This document shows, in pieces, positions 1 through 9,108 of a stretch of 46,566 nucleotides of DNA. The position numbers and the translations under genes were made by a program. The notes beneath the pieces are model-generated. The model made no database searches and was not told where the DNA came from. It saw only the letters and a program-made list of their open reading frames with translations. Origin of the DNA: Mycolicibacterium austroafricanum (GTDB lineage Bacteria > Actinomycetota > Actinomycetes > Mycobacteriales > Mycobacteriaceae); contig NZ_CACSIP010000037.1 in NCBI RefSeq assembly GCF_902705885.1, positions 71-46,636 on the forward strand, read 5' to 3'. Each line of letters opens with the position of its first letter. The stretch's first letter is position 1.

Positions 1-11
1 CCCAGCCGTGA
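1..11 (+). CDS. Possible last codons of an upstream mceA (partial)
   Basis: The first eleven bases read CAG CCG TGA in one frame, and this TGA overlaps the GTG start of mceB in the same GTGA arrangement used at the mceB/mceC, mceC/mceD and mceD/mceE junctions. By the universal mce gene order the gene ending here should be mceA. Only three codons are visible, so this rests on context alone. Confidence 0.3.
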
Positions 12-1036
12 GAAACAACATTCGCGGCGCACTGGTGAGCTTTGGAATCTTTGCCGTGGTGTGCCTTGCAGCAACCTTTGCGGTCATGATGGTGTTCGCA
101 TCGTTGCGTTTCCACAGCGAGGTTAGGTACCGAGCCGAGTTCACCAACGTAACGGGCCTCGAGGAAGGCGACTTCGTTCGCATCGCCGGTGTCGAGGTCG
201 GCAAGGTGAAAAGCATTTCCGTCACCCCCGAGGCGACGGCCATGGTGGAGTTCTCCACTGACCAATCGGTGGTGCTGACCGAAGGGACGCGCGCGGGCAT
301 TCGATGGGAGAACCTGCTCGGCGATCGATACATGTCACTCGGGGAGGGGGCTGGCGGCCTCGCCAAACTATCGGTTGGAGAGATGATTCCAACCGATCGC
401 ACCGAGCCCTCACTCGACCTCGACACCTTGCTGGGTGGCTTCCGCCCACTGTTCAGGGCGCTCGACCCCGACCAGGTCAACGCGCTGTCGGCGCAGTTGA
501 TCCAGGCGTTGCAGGGTGAAGGCACCACCATAAGCTCCTTCCTGGCTCAAGCCGCAACGGCGACGAGCACGCTCGCTGACCGTGACGAGCTAATCGGTGA
601 ACTGATCACGAACCTCAACACCGTGCTTTCATCCCTCAACGAGCAGAGCGGTCAATTCGGCAAAGCAGTGGACTCGATCGCACAGGTGGTTGAGACTCTC
701 GCAGATCGCCGAGGTGACGTCACCAATGCGATCGCGTACTCCGACGAGGCCGCCGGCAGTATCGCCGATCTTCTTGCGCAGGCTCGACCGCCGCTTAAGG
801 AGGCTGTCGCGCAATCAGACCGAGCCACTTCGATCATCGTCGCCGACCATGAGTACTTCGACGACTTGTTGAACACGCTGCCCGAGACCTACAAGATCCT
901 GAGCAGGCAGGGCATGTACGGGGACTTCTTCAGCTTCTATTTGTGCGACGCGGTTTTGAAACTCAATGGCAAAGGTGGGCAGCCCGTCTACGTCAAAGTG
1001 GCCGGCCAGAACACCGGAAGGTGTGCACCTAAGTGA
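8..1036 (+). CDS. mceB: MceB, Mce-family lipid-transport protein
   Basis: A 342-residue protein with one N-terminal membrane segment at about residues 7-32 and an MCE/MlaD domain at about 38-115 (FTNVTGLEEGDFVRIAGVEV). A long helical region rich in Leu, Ala and Gln follows, and the C-terminus is short with no Pro-rich tail. MceA-F proteins are known to form an elongated hydrophobic conduit that carries lipids or steroids across the mycobacterial envelope with YrbE permeases and the MceG ATPase. The length is normal for MceB. The GTG start overlaps the presumed mceA stop, and the gene ends overlapping mceC, so the operon begins left of the window. The transported substrate cannot be read from the sequence. 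Confidence 0.93.
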   Translation: MRNNIRGALVSFGIFAVVCLAATFAVMMVFASLRFHSEVRYRAEFTNVTGLEEGDFVRIAGVEVGKVKSISVTPEATAMVEFSTDQSVVLTEGTRAGIRWENLLGDRYMSLGEGAGGLAKLSVGEMIPTDRTEPSLDLDTLLGGFRPLFRALDPDQVNALSAQLIQALQGEGTTISSFLAQAATATSTLADRDELIGELITNLNTVLSSLNEQSGQFGKAVDSIAQVVETLADRRGDVTNAIAYSDEAAGSIADLLAQARPPLKEAVAQSDRATSIIVADHEYFDDLLNTLPETYKILSRQGMYGDFFSFYLCDAVLKLNGKGGQPVYVKVAGQNTGRCAPK

Positions 1037-2397
1037 AGTCCTTCGCAGAACGCAATCCAATCAAGATCGGCGCCTTCGGTGTCGGCACCTGCGCGATAAT
1101 TGCCGTGACGGCCTTGCAATACGACAAGATTCCGCTCATCCAGGGCGAGCGGTCGCACAGCGCCTACTTCAGCGAGGCCGGAGGCCTTCAAACAGGAGCG
1201 GCCGTTCAAGTGGCTGGCTTCAAATCTGGCAAGGTCTCCGATATCAAGCTCGAAGGTGCGCAGGTTCTGATCACCTTCGATCTCGATGAAGACGTGCACC
1301 TGGGGGACCGCACCGAGGCGGCCATCAAGACGAAGAGCCTTCTCGGCGCGAAGGTGCTTGAGATCATGCCCCGCGGGGACGGCGACCTGTCCGGACCGAT
1401 ACCTGCAGACCGCACGACACCGCCCTATCAACTTCCCGATGCACTCGGCGACTTGTCCAGGACGGTGCAGAACCTCGACACGACCGGTGTTTCGGATGCG
1501 CTTGCGACAGTATCGGAGACGTTCAAGGACACCCCCCCGCAACTGAAGGCCGCAGTGGACGGCCTGAGTCGGTTCTCTCAGGTGCTCGCCGAACGCGACG
1601 ACGAACTGCGAAGTCTGCTGGCCAATGCGAACAAGGCCACCACGGTGCTCGCGGAACGCACCGACAAGGTCGTCGCGCTGATCAACGACACGAACAATCT
1701 ACTGGCGGCGCTACGGGAGCAGAGCAACAGCCTGGATCAACTCTCCGGGAACATTTCCGCTCTTGCGCAGCAGGTTTCGGAGTTCGTTGCCGACAACAAG
1801 ACCACCTTGCGCCCGGCGCTGGACAAGCTGAACGCCGTGTTGACCATCGTGGACAACCGTCGGGCCGGTCTGCAGCAGTCCATCAAGTACCTGAACTCCT
1901 ATGCGATGTCGCTCGGAGAATCGGTGGCCTCGGGACCCTTTTTCAAGGCCTATATTGCCAACCTCCTGCCGGGGCAATTCGTGCAACCCTTCATCGATGC
2001 GGCGTTCTCCGATCTGGGTGTCGACCCCAACGTGTTGTTGCCGTCGGAGCGGACCGACCCAGAGGTCGGTCAGGCGGCGACGCCACCACTTCCGGTGCCG
2101 TTTCCCCGCACCGGGCAAGGCGGTGAGCCGAGACGGAACCTGCCCGACGCCATCACCGGAAATCCCGGTGACCTGGGGTGCGGGCCGCCAGGGGTACCGC
2201 TGCCGGGTCCCACGGGGTGCTACCCGTACCGCGACCCGGCCCCCGCACCCACGCCCGGCGGCCCTCCGCCTGGCCCGCCGGCGGAGCCAGTTGGTCCGCA
2301 ACCTTCGCCGGAGCCGACACCTGCCCCGATCTATTCACATGATCCCCATGATCCCGCGCCGGCTTCCGGCACCACGCCCGCAGAGGAGTACCCGTGA
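1033..2397 (+). CDS. mceC: MceC, Mce-family lipid-transport protein with Pro-rich tail
   Basis: A 454-residue protein with a GTG start in a GTGA overlap with the mceB stop. It has a single N-terminal membrane segment (about residues 12-29), an MCE domain (about 40-120, containing SEAGGLQTGAAVQVAGFKSG) and a long coiled-coil-like helical part to about 330. From about residue 335 it becomes Pro/Gly-rich (PAPAPTPGGPPPGPPAEPVG near 405), as is usual for the surface-exposed end of MceC. It is co-translated with mceB and mceD. I see no RGD motif. It should assemble with the other Mce subunits into one import channel. Confidence 0.93.
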   Translation: MKSFAERNPIKIGAFGVGTCAIIAVTALQYDKIPLIQGERSHSAYFSEAGGLQTGAAVQVAGFKSGKVSDIKLEGAQVLITFDLDEDVHLGDRTEAAIKTKSLLGAKVLEIMPRGDGDLSGPIPADRTTPPYQLPDALGDLSRTVQNLDTTGVSDALATVSETFKDTPPQLKAAVDGLSRFSQVLAERDDELRSLLANANKATTVLAERTDKVVALINDTNNLLAALREQSNSLDQLSGNISALAQQVSEFVADNKTTLRPALDKLNAVLTIVDNRRAGLQQSIKYLNSYAMSLGESVASGPFFKAYIANLLPGQFVQPFIDAAFSDLGVDPNVLLPSERTDPEVGQAATPPLPVPFPRTGQGGEPRRNLPDAITGNPGDLGCGPPGVPLPGPTGCYPYRDPAPAPTPGGPPPGPPAEPVGPQPSPEPTPAPIYSHDPHDPAPASGTTPAEEYP

Positions 2398-3740
2398 CCA
2401 CCCCCCGCGGTACACGCATCGCAATCGCCGCGACCCTCATCGTGGCGTTGGCCGCCGCGAGTGTCCTTGTCCTGCAGGGGCATATCGGTGTCGCGCGGAC
2501 CCACATCGAGGCCTACTTCGCCAATAGCAACGGCCTATTCGTCGGGGATGATGTGCGGATTCTCGGTGTGCGAGTCGGCGAGATCGATTCGATCGAAGCG
2601 CAACCCGACAAAGTCAAGATCGCGTTCTGGGTCGACAACGAGTTCAAGGTCCCTGCTGGCGCGAGTGCGGCGGTTCTGTCTCCGGCGCTCGTCACGGCGC
2701 GTGCCATCCAGTTGACACCGGCCTACACCTCGGGGCCGGCGATGACCGATGGTGCAGTGATCCCGCAGGATCGCACCGTTGTGCCTATGGAATGGGACGA
2801 CCTGCGTGAGCAGTTGGAGAAGCTCACCGACACACTGCAGCCCACCGAGCCTGGCGGTGTCAGCACGCTGGGTGCATTCATCAACACTTCGGCGGGAAAC
2901 CTGCGTGGTGAAGGCCAGAATATTCACGAGATGGTCGTTCAGCTGGCTCAAGCCTTCTCAGCGTTGGGCGATCACAGCGGCGACTTGTTCTCCACCATCA
3001 AGAACCTCTCGGTGCTGGTGAGTGCACTGCGCAACAGCACCGATCTAATGGTCGCGCTCAACCGCAATCTGGCCGCGGTCACGTCGCTGCTCGCCGATGA
3101 CCCGGACGAGGTCGGACGTGCGATTAGCGACCTGAACGGCGCGGTCACTGAGGTACAGGGCTTCCTCGCAGACAATCGCGAAGCGGTGGGTGTTACCACC
3201 GACCGACTGGCATCGGTCACGACTGCTGTGTCCGACAGTCTCGGCGACATCAAGCAGACGCTGCACGTGGCTCCGAACGCCTTTCAGAATTTCCTGAATA
3301 TCTACCAACCCGCCGCCGGCGCGAAGACGGGCGCGCTCGTGCTCAATAACTTTGCCAATCCGATTTCCTTCCTGTGTGGCGCAATTCAGGCGGCGTCGCG
3401 TCAGGGCGCCGAGCAGTCGGCGCGGCTGTGCGCTCAATACCTGGCGCCCATCATCAAGAACCGTCAGTACAACTTCCTGCCGGTCGGACTGAATCCCATT
3501 GTGGGAACTCAAGCTCGACCGAACGAAGTGACCTACAGCGAGGACTGGATGCGTCCCGATTTCGTTCCACCCGCGCCGCCGCAGACGCCGCCCCCGGCGC
3601 AGGCACCACCTACTGGGAGTCCCGCCATGACGGAGCCGCTGCTGCCCGCTGAAGCCGCACCGACTCCACCGACTCCGGTTTCCAATGACCCCGCTGCCGG
3701 CCTGCCCGGCCTGATGATTCCCGGAGGTACGCAGCCGTGA
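2394..3740 (+). CDS. mceD: MceD, Mce-family lipid-transport protein
   Basis: A 448-residue protein starting at a GTG that overlaps the mceC TGA. It has an N-terminal membrane segment at about residues 9-28, an MCE domain with FANSNGLFVGDDVRILGVRV and then the helical mammalian-cell-entry domain. The C-terminal stretch from about 380 is rich in Pro, Ala and Thr. The block around FANPISFLCGAIQAASRQGA is typical of MceD proteins. Length and position in the operon match the family. The next gene, the lipoprotein mceE, again overlaps by four bases, so the proteins are probably made in fixed ratio. Confidence 0.93.
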   Translation: MTTPRGTRIAIAATLIVALAAASVLVLQGHIGVARTHIEAYFANSNGLFVGDDVRILGVRVGEIDSIEAQPDKVKIAFWVDNEFKVPAGASAAVLSPALVTARAIQLTPAYTSGPAMTDGAVIPQDRTVVPMEWDDLREQLEKLTDTLQPTEPGGVSTLGAFINTSAGNLRGEGQNIHEMVVQLAQAFSALGDHSGDLFSTIKNLSVLVSALRNSTDLMVALNRNLAAVTSLLADDPDEVGRAISDLNGAVTEVQGFLADNREAVGVTTDRLASVTTAVSDSLGDIKQTLHVAPNAFQNFLNIYQPAAGAKTGALVLNNFANPISFLCGAIQAASRQGAEQSARLCAQYLAPIIKNRQYNFLPVGLNPIVGTQARPNEVTYSEDWMRPDFVPPAPPQTPPPAQAPPTGSPAMTEPLLPAEAAPTPPTPVSNDPAAGLPGLMIPGGTQP

Positions 3741-4864
3741 CGCGGCATACCGGGTTGAGCGTCCTCACATTCTGTGTGATGGTCACGGCGTCCGGGTGTG
3801 GATGGCAGGGCTTGAACTCCCTGCCTCTACCCGGCACCGAGGGCGGCGGCAACGGGGCCTTTACCATCCAGGCCCAGATGCCGGATGTGGCTTACATCCA
3901 AGAGAATTCCCGCGTGCGTGTCGGTGACGTCAATGTGGGGACGGTGACCAATATCGAGCGCCAGGGATGGCACGCGCTGGTCACGATGCGCCTCAACGGC
4001 GATGTTGTTGTGCCAGCCAACGCGTCCGTGCGCATCGGCCAGACCAGCCTGCTGGGTTCATTGCACGTCGAGCTCACCCCGCCGGCCGACGTGCCGGCGG
4101 AGGGTCGTCTGCACGAAGGGTCGCTGATACCACTGAGCTCCGCTGGATACTTTCCCACCACTGAACAGACGCTCTCCGCGTTGTCCTTGTTGCTCAACGG
4201 GGGTGGCGTGGGCCAGATCCAGGACATCACACGCGAACTCAGCGTCGCCTTCGCGGGACGGGAAGACGACCTGCGCAGCTTGATCGAACAGCTCGACACC
4301 TTCGTCACGCGTATCAACGACCAGACGGAGGACATCATCGCGGCGAACGAGAGCGTCAACGCCCTCGTGCGGCAGTTCGCCGAGGACGAGCCCGTCCTGG
4401 ATCGAGCTTTCCGGACGATCCCCGATGCGCTCGCCGTCGTAGCCGAGCAGCGGGGGAATCTCGTCACTGCGCTCGACTCATTCGGCAAGTTCAGCGCCCT
4501 GGCGGCGGACATTTCGAACCAGACCAAGGAGTCGTTGGTTCAGGAGCTCAAGGACCTCGCACCGGTGCTGAAGTCGCTTGCTGACGCTGGACCCGCCCTC
4601 ACGCGCTCTCTGGGCTATCTGAGTACCTACCCGTGGCCTAAGGGGACGATTGCGAACTGGATCCGCGGCGACTACGCCAACCTCACCGCGATCATAGACC
4701 TCACCTTGAGCCGGATCGATTCGGGCTTTTTCACCGGTACCCGCTGGGAGGGCGATCTGACCGAACTGGAGATCCAGTGGGGGCGCACCATCGGGCAGAT
4801 GCCGAGTCCGTACACCGCCGCGAATCCGCTGACGGCGCCGTACCACTTCGATCAGGGACGCTGA
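3737..4864 (+). CDS. mceE: MceE, lipoprotein subunit of the Mce importer (LprK type)
   Basis: A 375-residue protein. The N-terminus is a lipoprotein signal peptide ending in ASGC, with the lipidated Cys at residue 21. The -3 position is Ala rather than the commoner Leu or Val. The MCE domain follows at about 40-125, then the long helical domain containing LGYLSTYPWPKG near 290. The family role is the membrane-anchored subunit of the Mce tube (LprK in the mce1 operon). It starts with GTG in a GTGA overlap with mceD, and the mceF ATG begins one base after its stop. Confidence 0.92.
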   Translation: MTRHTGLSVLTFCVMVTASGCGWQGLNSLPLPGTEGGGNGAFTIQAQMPDVAYIQENSRVRVGDVNVGTVTNIERQGWHALVTMRLNGDVVVPANASVRIGQTSLLGSLHVELTPPADVPAEGRLHEGSLIPLSSAGYFPTTEQTLSALSLLLNGGGVGQIQDITRELSVAFAGREDDLRSLIEQLDTFVTRINDQTEDIIAANESVNALVRQFAEDEPVLDRAFRTIPDALAVVAEQRGNLVTALDSFGKFSALAADISNQTKESLVQELKDLAPVLKSLADAGPALTRSLGYLSTYPWPKGTIANWIRGDYANLTAIIDLTLSRIDSGFFTGTRWEGDLTELEIQWGRTIGQMPSPYTAANPLTAPYHFDQGR

Positions 4865-4865
4865 C

Positions 4866-6335
4866 ATGCACCTGACTCGCAAGATCAAGTGGCAGTTGGC
4901 TTTGGTGGCGATGATCACCGCGATGACGGGTTTCATCGTTGTCACGAACATCATCAGGCTTCCCGAATTGTTGTTGGGCATCGGGCATTACACGGTCACG
5001 GTGGAACTGGACAAGACCGGTGGTCTGTATCCGGACGGGAACGTGACGTATCGCGGAACGGAGGTCGGCCGAATCAAGTCTGTCGGACTGACCGATAACG
5101 GCGCCGAGGCTGTGCTGTCGCTGGATTCAGATGTGTCGATCCCTTCGGACCTCGTCGCGGAAGTGCACAGTCAGTCGGCGATCGGTGAGCAGTACATCGC
5201 GCTGCTGCCGCGAAACGGAACAGCGGCGCCGCTGAAGGACGGCGACGTCATCGCCGTCGCGGACACGACGGTGCCGCCTGACATCAACTCGCTGCTCGAC
5301 GCGAGCAATCGCGGTCTCGAGGCGATTCCGCGACACGATTTGCAGACCGTCGTCGACGAGAGCTACGCGGCTTTTGGTGGCCTCGGTCCCGATTTGGCGA
5401 GACTGGTCCGGGGCAGCACGACGCTGTCGATCGATGCGGCGAAAAACCTTGAGGCACTCACTGGCCTGATCGACAACGCGAAACCGGTTTTGGACACTCA
5501 GGCCGAGAGTACCGACGCGATCAAGGCGTGGGCCCAGAGCCTCGCCGAGGTATCTGGACAGGTCCGTGACGCGGACAACTCGCTGTCTGGGTTGCTCAGT
5601 CACGGCCCAGGAGCTGCCGAACAGGCTCGCCAGCTCATGCAGCGGCTCAAACCGACGCTGCCTGTTCTGCTGGCAAATCTCGTCAGCGTGGGCGACGTCG
5701 CGGTGGCGTATCAACCTGCCATCGAGCAGCTACTGGTGTTGTTGCCGGCTGGAACCGCCGCCGATTCCGCCGGCGTGGTCGCGAACATGAACACCAAGCA
5801 GGACTACCGGGGTACTTATCTGGACTTCAACCTGAACCTGAATCTGCCGCGGCCCTGCACTACGGGATTCCTGCCCGCGCAGCAGATGCGGACCCCGAAC
5901 TTTCAGGACTCACCCGACCGCATCGCCGGCGACCTGTACTGCCGGATCCCCCAGGATTCACCCGTGGCTGTGCGCGGAGCACGCAACTATCCCTGCCTGA
6001 GGTTCCCGGGCAAGCGCGCACCGACGGTTGAGATGTGCGAAAGCAACGAGCAGTTCGTTCCTCTCAACCAGGGAACCGCTTGGAAGGGCGATCCGAACGC
6101 GACGTACACCGATCAGGGCATTCCTCAGATGGCTCCGGGTGAGGCGCCGGCCGCTGCAGCGGTGCCGGCGCCGCCTCCGCCGAGTTCACCACCGGCCCCA
6201 ATAGCGGTCGCCACGTATGACCCCGCTACCGGTACCTATGTCGGGGCCGACGGCCGGGTGTACACACAATCCGACCTAGCTCAGCAACCGAAGGAACAGA
6301 CGTGGCAGTCGATGCTGATACCGAACAACCCGTAG
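4866..6335 (+). CDS. mceF: MceF, Mce-family lipid-transport protein
   Basis: A 489-residue protein with an N-terminal membrane segment at about residues 9-29 and an MCE domain beginning LDKTGGLYPDGNVTYRGTEV. A long helical region and a C-terminal cap domain with several Cys residues follow. The tail from about 420 is Pro/Ala-rich and is followed by a Tyr-rich segment (TYDPATGTYVGADGRVYTQ). This is the last of the six Mce subunits. The downstream Mce-associated gene starts 34 bases inside it in another frame, an unusually deep overlap for this operon. Confidence 0.93.
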   Translation: MHLTRKIKWQLALVAMITAMTGFIVVTNIIRLPELLLGIGHYTVTVELDKTGGLYPDGNVTYRGTEVGRIKSVGLTDNGAEAVLSLDSDVSIPSDLVAEVHSQSAIGEQYIALLPRNGTAAPLKDGDVIAVADTTVPPDINSLLDASNRGLEAIPRHDLQTVVDESYAAFGGLGPDLARLVRGSTTLSIDAAKNLEALTGLIDNAKPVLDTQAESTDAIKAWAQSLAEVSGQVRDADNSLSGLLSHGPGAAEQARQLMQRLKPTLPVLLANLVSVGDVAVAYQPAIEQLLVLLPAGTAADSAGVVANMNTKQDYRGTYLDFNLNLNLPRPCTTGFLPAQQMRTPNFQDSPDRIAGDLYCRIPQDSPVAVRGARNYPCLRFPGKRAPTVEMCESNEQFVPLNQGTAWKGDPNATYTDQGIPQMAPGEAPAAAAVPAPPPPSSPPAPIAVATYDPATGTYVGADGRVYTQSDLAQQPKEQTWQSMLIPNNP

Positions 6336-6859
6336 GCCAACTCGCCGAGGTCGCCGAAGAACCGATCTTGAAATCCGCGACGACGGTTCGGCTGGCCGCC
6401 GTCGCCCTGACGGCGGCGGCTATTGCGCTCGCCGCTCTGGCGAGCTACTTAGTCCATCAGATTGATGTCGAGCGCAACGCGCAACACGTCGACGAGATGT
6501 TCGTACAAGTCGGACGCCAGGCAGCGACGAATCTTTCCACGATTGACTACAACTCGGTCGACGGCGACGTTCAACGCATTCTCGACTCTTCGACCGGCAC
6601 CTTCTACGACGATTTCAGCGTGCGAGCCGACGCGTTTCGCGATGCCGTCCGAAAGGCTAGGTCTACCAGCGAGGGGACCGTGACAGCCGCTGGGCTCGAA
6701 TCCGTCGACGGTGATCACGCACAGGTCGTCGTTGCGGTACAGGTCAAGACCACCGTCGCGGGCGCCGAGGATCCTCAGCCGCGCGCATGGCGAATGCGGG
6801 TGACAGTACAGAGAATCGGGGATACCGCCAAGGTGGGGAACGTGGAATTTGTTGCCTGA
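6302..6859 (+). CDS. Mce-associated membrane protein (Mas), first copy
   Basis: A 185-residue protein starting with GTG inside the 3' end of mceF. It has a short cytoplasmic N-terminus, one membrane segment at about residues 26-50 (VRLAAVALTAAAIALAALAS) and an exported domain. That domain has the usual Mas features: DVQRILDSSTGTFYDDF, and a C-terminal beta-strand section that includes AQVVVAVQVKTTV. Mas proteins are encoded behind mce operons and are thought to stabilise or assist the Mce complex. The chemistry is unknown and no catalytic motif is visible. Its position inside the operon supports a role in the same transporter. Confidence 0.85.
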   Translation: MAVDADTEQPVGQLAEVAEEPILKSATTVRLAAVALTAAAIALAALASYLVHQIDVERNAQHVDEMFVQVGRQAATNLSTIDYNSVDGDVQRILDSSTGTFYDDFSVRADAFRDAVRKARSTSEGTVTAAGLESVDGDHAQVVVAVQVKTTVAGAEDPQPRAWRMRVTVQRIGDTAKVGNVEFVA

Positions 6860-6907
6860 CAGTGTTTTTCTTAACTAGCTTGCACGCTCAGAGTGAAAGG
6901 CGAAGCC

Positions 6908-7486
6908 GTGGTGGTTAGTCAGGGCGAGGACCTCGTGGATGAGGTCGACATCACGTCGAGCGCGGCCGACGACGCGACCGTGGACGCTTCCCCGAAGGGA
7001 AGATGCGCGGGGGCGCGGATCCTAGTGTTCGGGCTGTTACCGACGCTGGTTCTGCTGCTGAGTCTGGTATGCGGATTCTTGAAATGGCAAGTGGGCGAGG
7101 CTGACGCCGCGGGTAGCGCGAGGGCAGCCGCAGTGCAGGCGGCCGCCGACGGTGGTGTTGCTCTGCTGTCGTACAAGCCAGACACGGTGGACAACGATCT
7201 GAATGCCGCACGTGATCGATTGACCGGCGACTTCCGTAACAGCTACGACACGCTGATCCGCGACGTGGTGATACCGGGTGCGAGGGAGCAGCGCATTGCC
7301 TCGATTGCCAATGTGGTCGCCCGCGGTGCTGAACTAGTGAGTTCGACCCATGCGCAGGTGTTGCTGTTCATCAATCAGACGGTGACCGTCGGCGATAGTG
7401 CACCCACCAGCACCGCATCGAGCGTCAAAGTCTCACTTGACCGGATGGGCGGTCGATGGCTGATCTCGGCTTTCGACCCCGTCTAG
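6908..7486 (+). CDS. Mce-associated membrane protein (Mas), second copy
   Basis: The second Mas-like protein of the operon, about 192 residues from this start. A cytoplasmic acidic N-terminus (EDLVDEVDITSSAADDATVD) precedes one membrane segment (VFGLLPTLVLLLSLVCGFLK) and an exported domain with the family pattern LTGDFRNSYDTLIRDVVIPG. The start is ambiguous: GTG codons lie at 6893, 6908 and 6911. The 6908/6911 pair has AAAGG about seven bases upstream and is preferred. It sits 48 bases behind the first mas gene, and its last bases lie close to the start of the CAP protein gene. Confidence 0.8.
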   Translation: MVVSQGEDLVDEVDITSSAADDATVDASPKGRCAGARILVFGLLPTLVLLLSLVCGFLKWQVGEADAAGSARAAAVQAAADGGVALLSYKPDTVDNDLNAARDRLTGDFRNSYDTLIRDVVIPGAREQRIASIANVVARGAELVSSTHAQVLLFINQTVTVGDSAPTSTASSVKVSLDRMGGRWLISAFDPV

Positions 7487-7509
7487 AGTGCACCCACCAT
7501 GGAGGACCA

Positions 7510-8004
7510 ATGCGACTGACTCAAAGCCCCGGGCACTACCTGCCGGTGGTGATCGGTGTGTTGACGCTGAGCTCCAGTGTGGCTGCCGCTCCCGCGGCGG
7601 CGGATAACAAGCGGTTGAACCAAAGCGTGGTCGCGAATGTCTACACCATCCAGCGGCAGCATGGCTGTAGCACCGATATCAAAGTCAATCCCCAGCTGAG
7701 GTTAGCCGCGCAGTGGCATACGAATGATGTGCTGACAAATCGGGCCCTCGCCGGCGATCTGGGCTCTGACGGATCGACTGCCCAAAGCCGCGCGGAAGCA
7801 GCCGGGTTCCGCGGAATCGCCGCGCTGACGGTGGCCATCAATCCCGCCTTGGCAATCAGCGGCATCGAGATCCTGAATCAGTGGTACTACAGGCCCGAGT
7901 ACATGGCGATCATGTCGGACTGCGCGAATAGTCAGATCGGAGTGTGGTCGGAGAACAGCCTCGACCGCTCGGTCGTCGTTGCGGTCTACGGCAAGCCGGC
8001 GTAG
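7510..8004 (+). CDS. Secreted CAP (SCP/PR-1-like) domain protein
   Basis: A 164-residue protein with a signal peptide ending near residue 32 (AAAPAAADNK). A small CAP-type domain follows: VVANVYTIQRQHGCSTDIKV, an early helix with QWHTNDVL, and C-terminal strands ending VVVAVYGKP. There are two Cys residues that could pair. ATG 7510 is chosen because GGAGGA lies just upstream at 7501-7506; a longer ORF from 7456 lacks a comparable site. CAP proteins are extracellular and some bind sterols or lipids, which would suit a gene placed at the end of an mce operon, but that role here is inference. Confidence 0.75.
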   Translation: MRLTQSPGHYLPVVIGVLTLSSSVAAAPAAADNKRLNQSVVANVYTIQRQHGCSTDIKVNPQLRLAAQWHTNDVLTNRALAGDLGSDGSTAQSRAEAAGFRGIAALTVAINPALAISGIEILNQWYYRPEYMAIMSDCANSQIGVWSENSLDRSVVVAVYGKPA

Positions 8005-8210
8005 CTCAACGTCCGCAGCATCGACCCAACTGGGAGCGCTAACGTCTTCGGCTGCGCTGCTGCCGGCGGCTCCGCGCCACGCATTGCATCCGGAACTGCC
8101 TCAGTCTGTGGCAGGAGGCTTCGGTCGAGAACCTGCCGCCTCGCTGCGCGCGCCAACGCGCCCATATTGCGCTCGCAATACAATCAGTTGGCGATCAACA
8201 GACTTGAATT

Positions 8211-8726
8211 CTAGGCGTCTCCAGCGGACTGACGCATCGCCTTCAGTGCCGCACGCAATTGCGCCACGTCCTTGGCGGTGCTGCCCGTCATCCCGAAGTC
8301 GATGGCAGTGAGTGCGCGCGTCGCGTTGTTGGCCGTCTCTCGCCCGAGTTCGGTGATGGTGACACACGTGGCGCGCCGGTCCGTGGGGTGCGGACTTCTG
8401 GCCAACATGTACCGCTGTTCCAAACGATCCGTCGCCAAGGTGGCCGTCGTAGCGTGGACGAGGAGGTTCCGCGCCAGGCTGGAGATCAGCCGGGTGCCGG
8501 TTTCGGAAAGCTGAAGGGTCATGAGGAGTAGGTAGTCCGTCATGTTCAATCCGTGGGCCTTAAGTTCCGTGTCCACGGCATCGGTGACTATCCGCTGGTA
8601 CCGCAGCAGGGACGTCATGGCCAGAAAGCGATGCTCGTCGCCGTCGAGTTCCTGCTGTTCCCAGTAGTGCTTCGCCCAGTCCACCGGATCAGTAATGGTG
8701 TCAGGCGCTTTCGGCGCAACCGCCAC
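8211..8726 (-). CDS. MarR-family transcriptional regulator
   Basis: A 171-residue protein with a central winged helix-turn-helix. Residues about 55-115 contain LKAHGLNMTDYLLLMTLQLS, then LISSLARNLLVHATTATLATD and the wing region PTDRRATCVTITELG, the standard MarR layout. Dimerisation helices lie at both ends. The start is GTG with GGGAGG eight bases upstream. It is divergent from the PEP-utilising gene at 9105, and a TAGTC-core element lies between them. It is the only clear DNA-binding regulator in the window and so the first candidate to bind the repeated operator found at other promoters. MarR proteins usually repress and respond to small aromatic or acyl-CoA ligands; the ligand here is unknown. 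Confidence 0.88.
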   Translation of the reverse strand: MAVAPKAPDTITDPVDWAKHYWEQQELDGDEHRFLAMTSLLRYQRIVTDAVDTELKAHGLNMTDYLLLMTLQLSETGTRLISSLARNLLVHATTATLATDRLEQRYMLARSPHPTDRRATCVTITELGRETANNATRALTAIDFGMTGSTAKDVAQLRAALKAMRQSAGDA

Positions 8727-8835
8727 GACGGCCCTCCCTGCTTGGTTGTCTAGTGCCCAAAAGTTTACCTCGCAACTTCCTAGATCGTCACGCTTGCAGC
8801 TGTCAGGTCCTATTTAATCGCATTCTCATCTAATG

Positions 8836-8846
8836 AGTACTTGACT
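8836..8846 (-). promoter_or_regulatory. Putative operator, TAGTC-core family (site 1)
   Basis: On the minus strand this reads AGTCAAGTACT, close to the sites at 42759-42770 (AGTCGAGTACT) and 23628-23639 (AGTCGAGTAAT). It lies in the AT-rich part of the region between the MarR gene and the 8908/9105 genes, 61 bases before ATG 8908. A five-base inverted repeat GTACT-N9-AGTAC overlaps it. The rest of 8727-8907 holds no gene that I can see. Confidence 0.5.
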
Positions 8847-8907
8847 TTTTAGTACCGGGCCTCTTTCCTTGTATGTGGCTCAGGTCACTATGAATGAAGG
8901 ACGAGCA

Positions 8908-9108
8908 ATGACACTCACCGGATCGGCACCAGCGCCGGTGAGCGGCGCCACCCAGGGGCGTGCTGAAGCTCGTCCTCAATCGCGACCCCTTGAAGCTCGA
9001 CTACAAGCCGACCGAGGACGCAGAGTTTGTACGTGTCCGAGGACAGAACCCAGCCCTACGGTCACTCAGCGGACCGCCGTCCTGCCGCTAGAAGGAGAAC
9101 GACCCTGA
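8908..9108 (+). other. Leader ORF or frameshifted remnant before the PEP-utilising gene
   Basis: An ATG with a good ribosome site (AAGGA, six bases upstream) opens a 66-codon frame starting MTLTGSAPAPVSGA. Its TGA overlaps a CTG at 9105 that has its own GAAGGAG. After about codon 16 the frame becomes Arg-rich and unlike a protein. The +1 frame over 8960-9090 instead reads VLKLVLNRDPLKLDYKPTED and then AEFVRVRGQNPAL, which looks far more like real protein. Either this is a small gene damaged by a frameshift, or it is a translated leader coupled to the next gene. I do not recognise the family. Confidence 0.35.
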
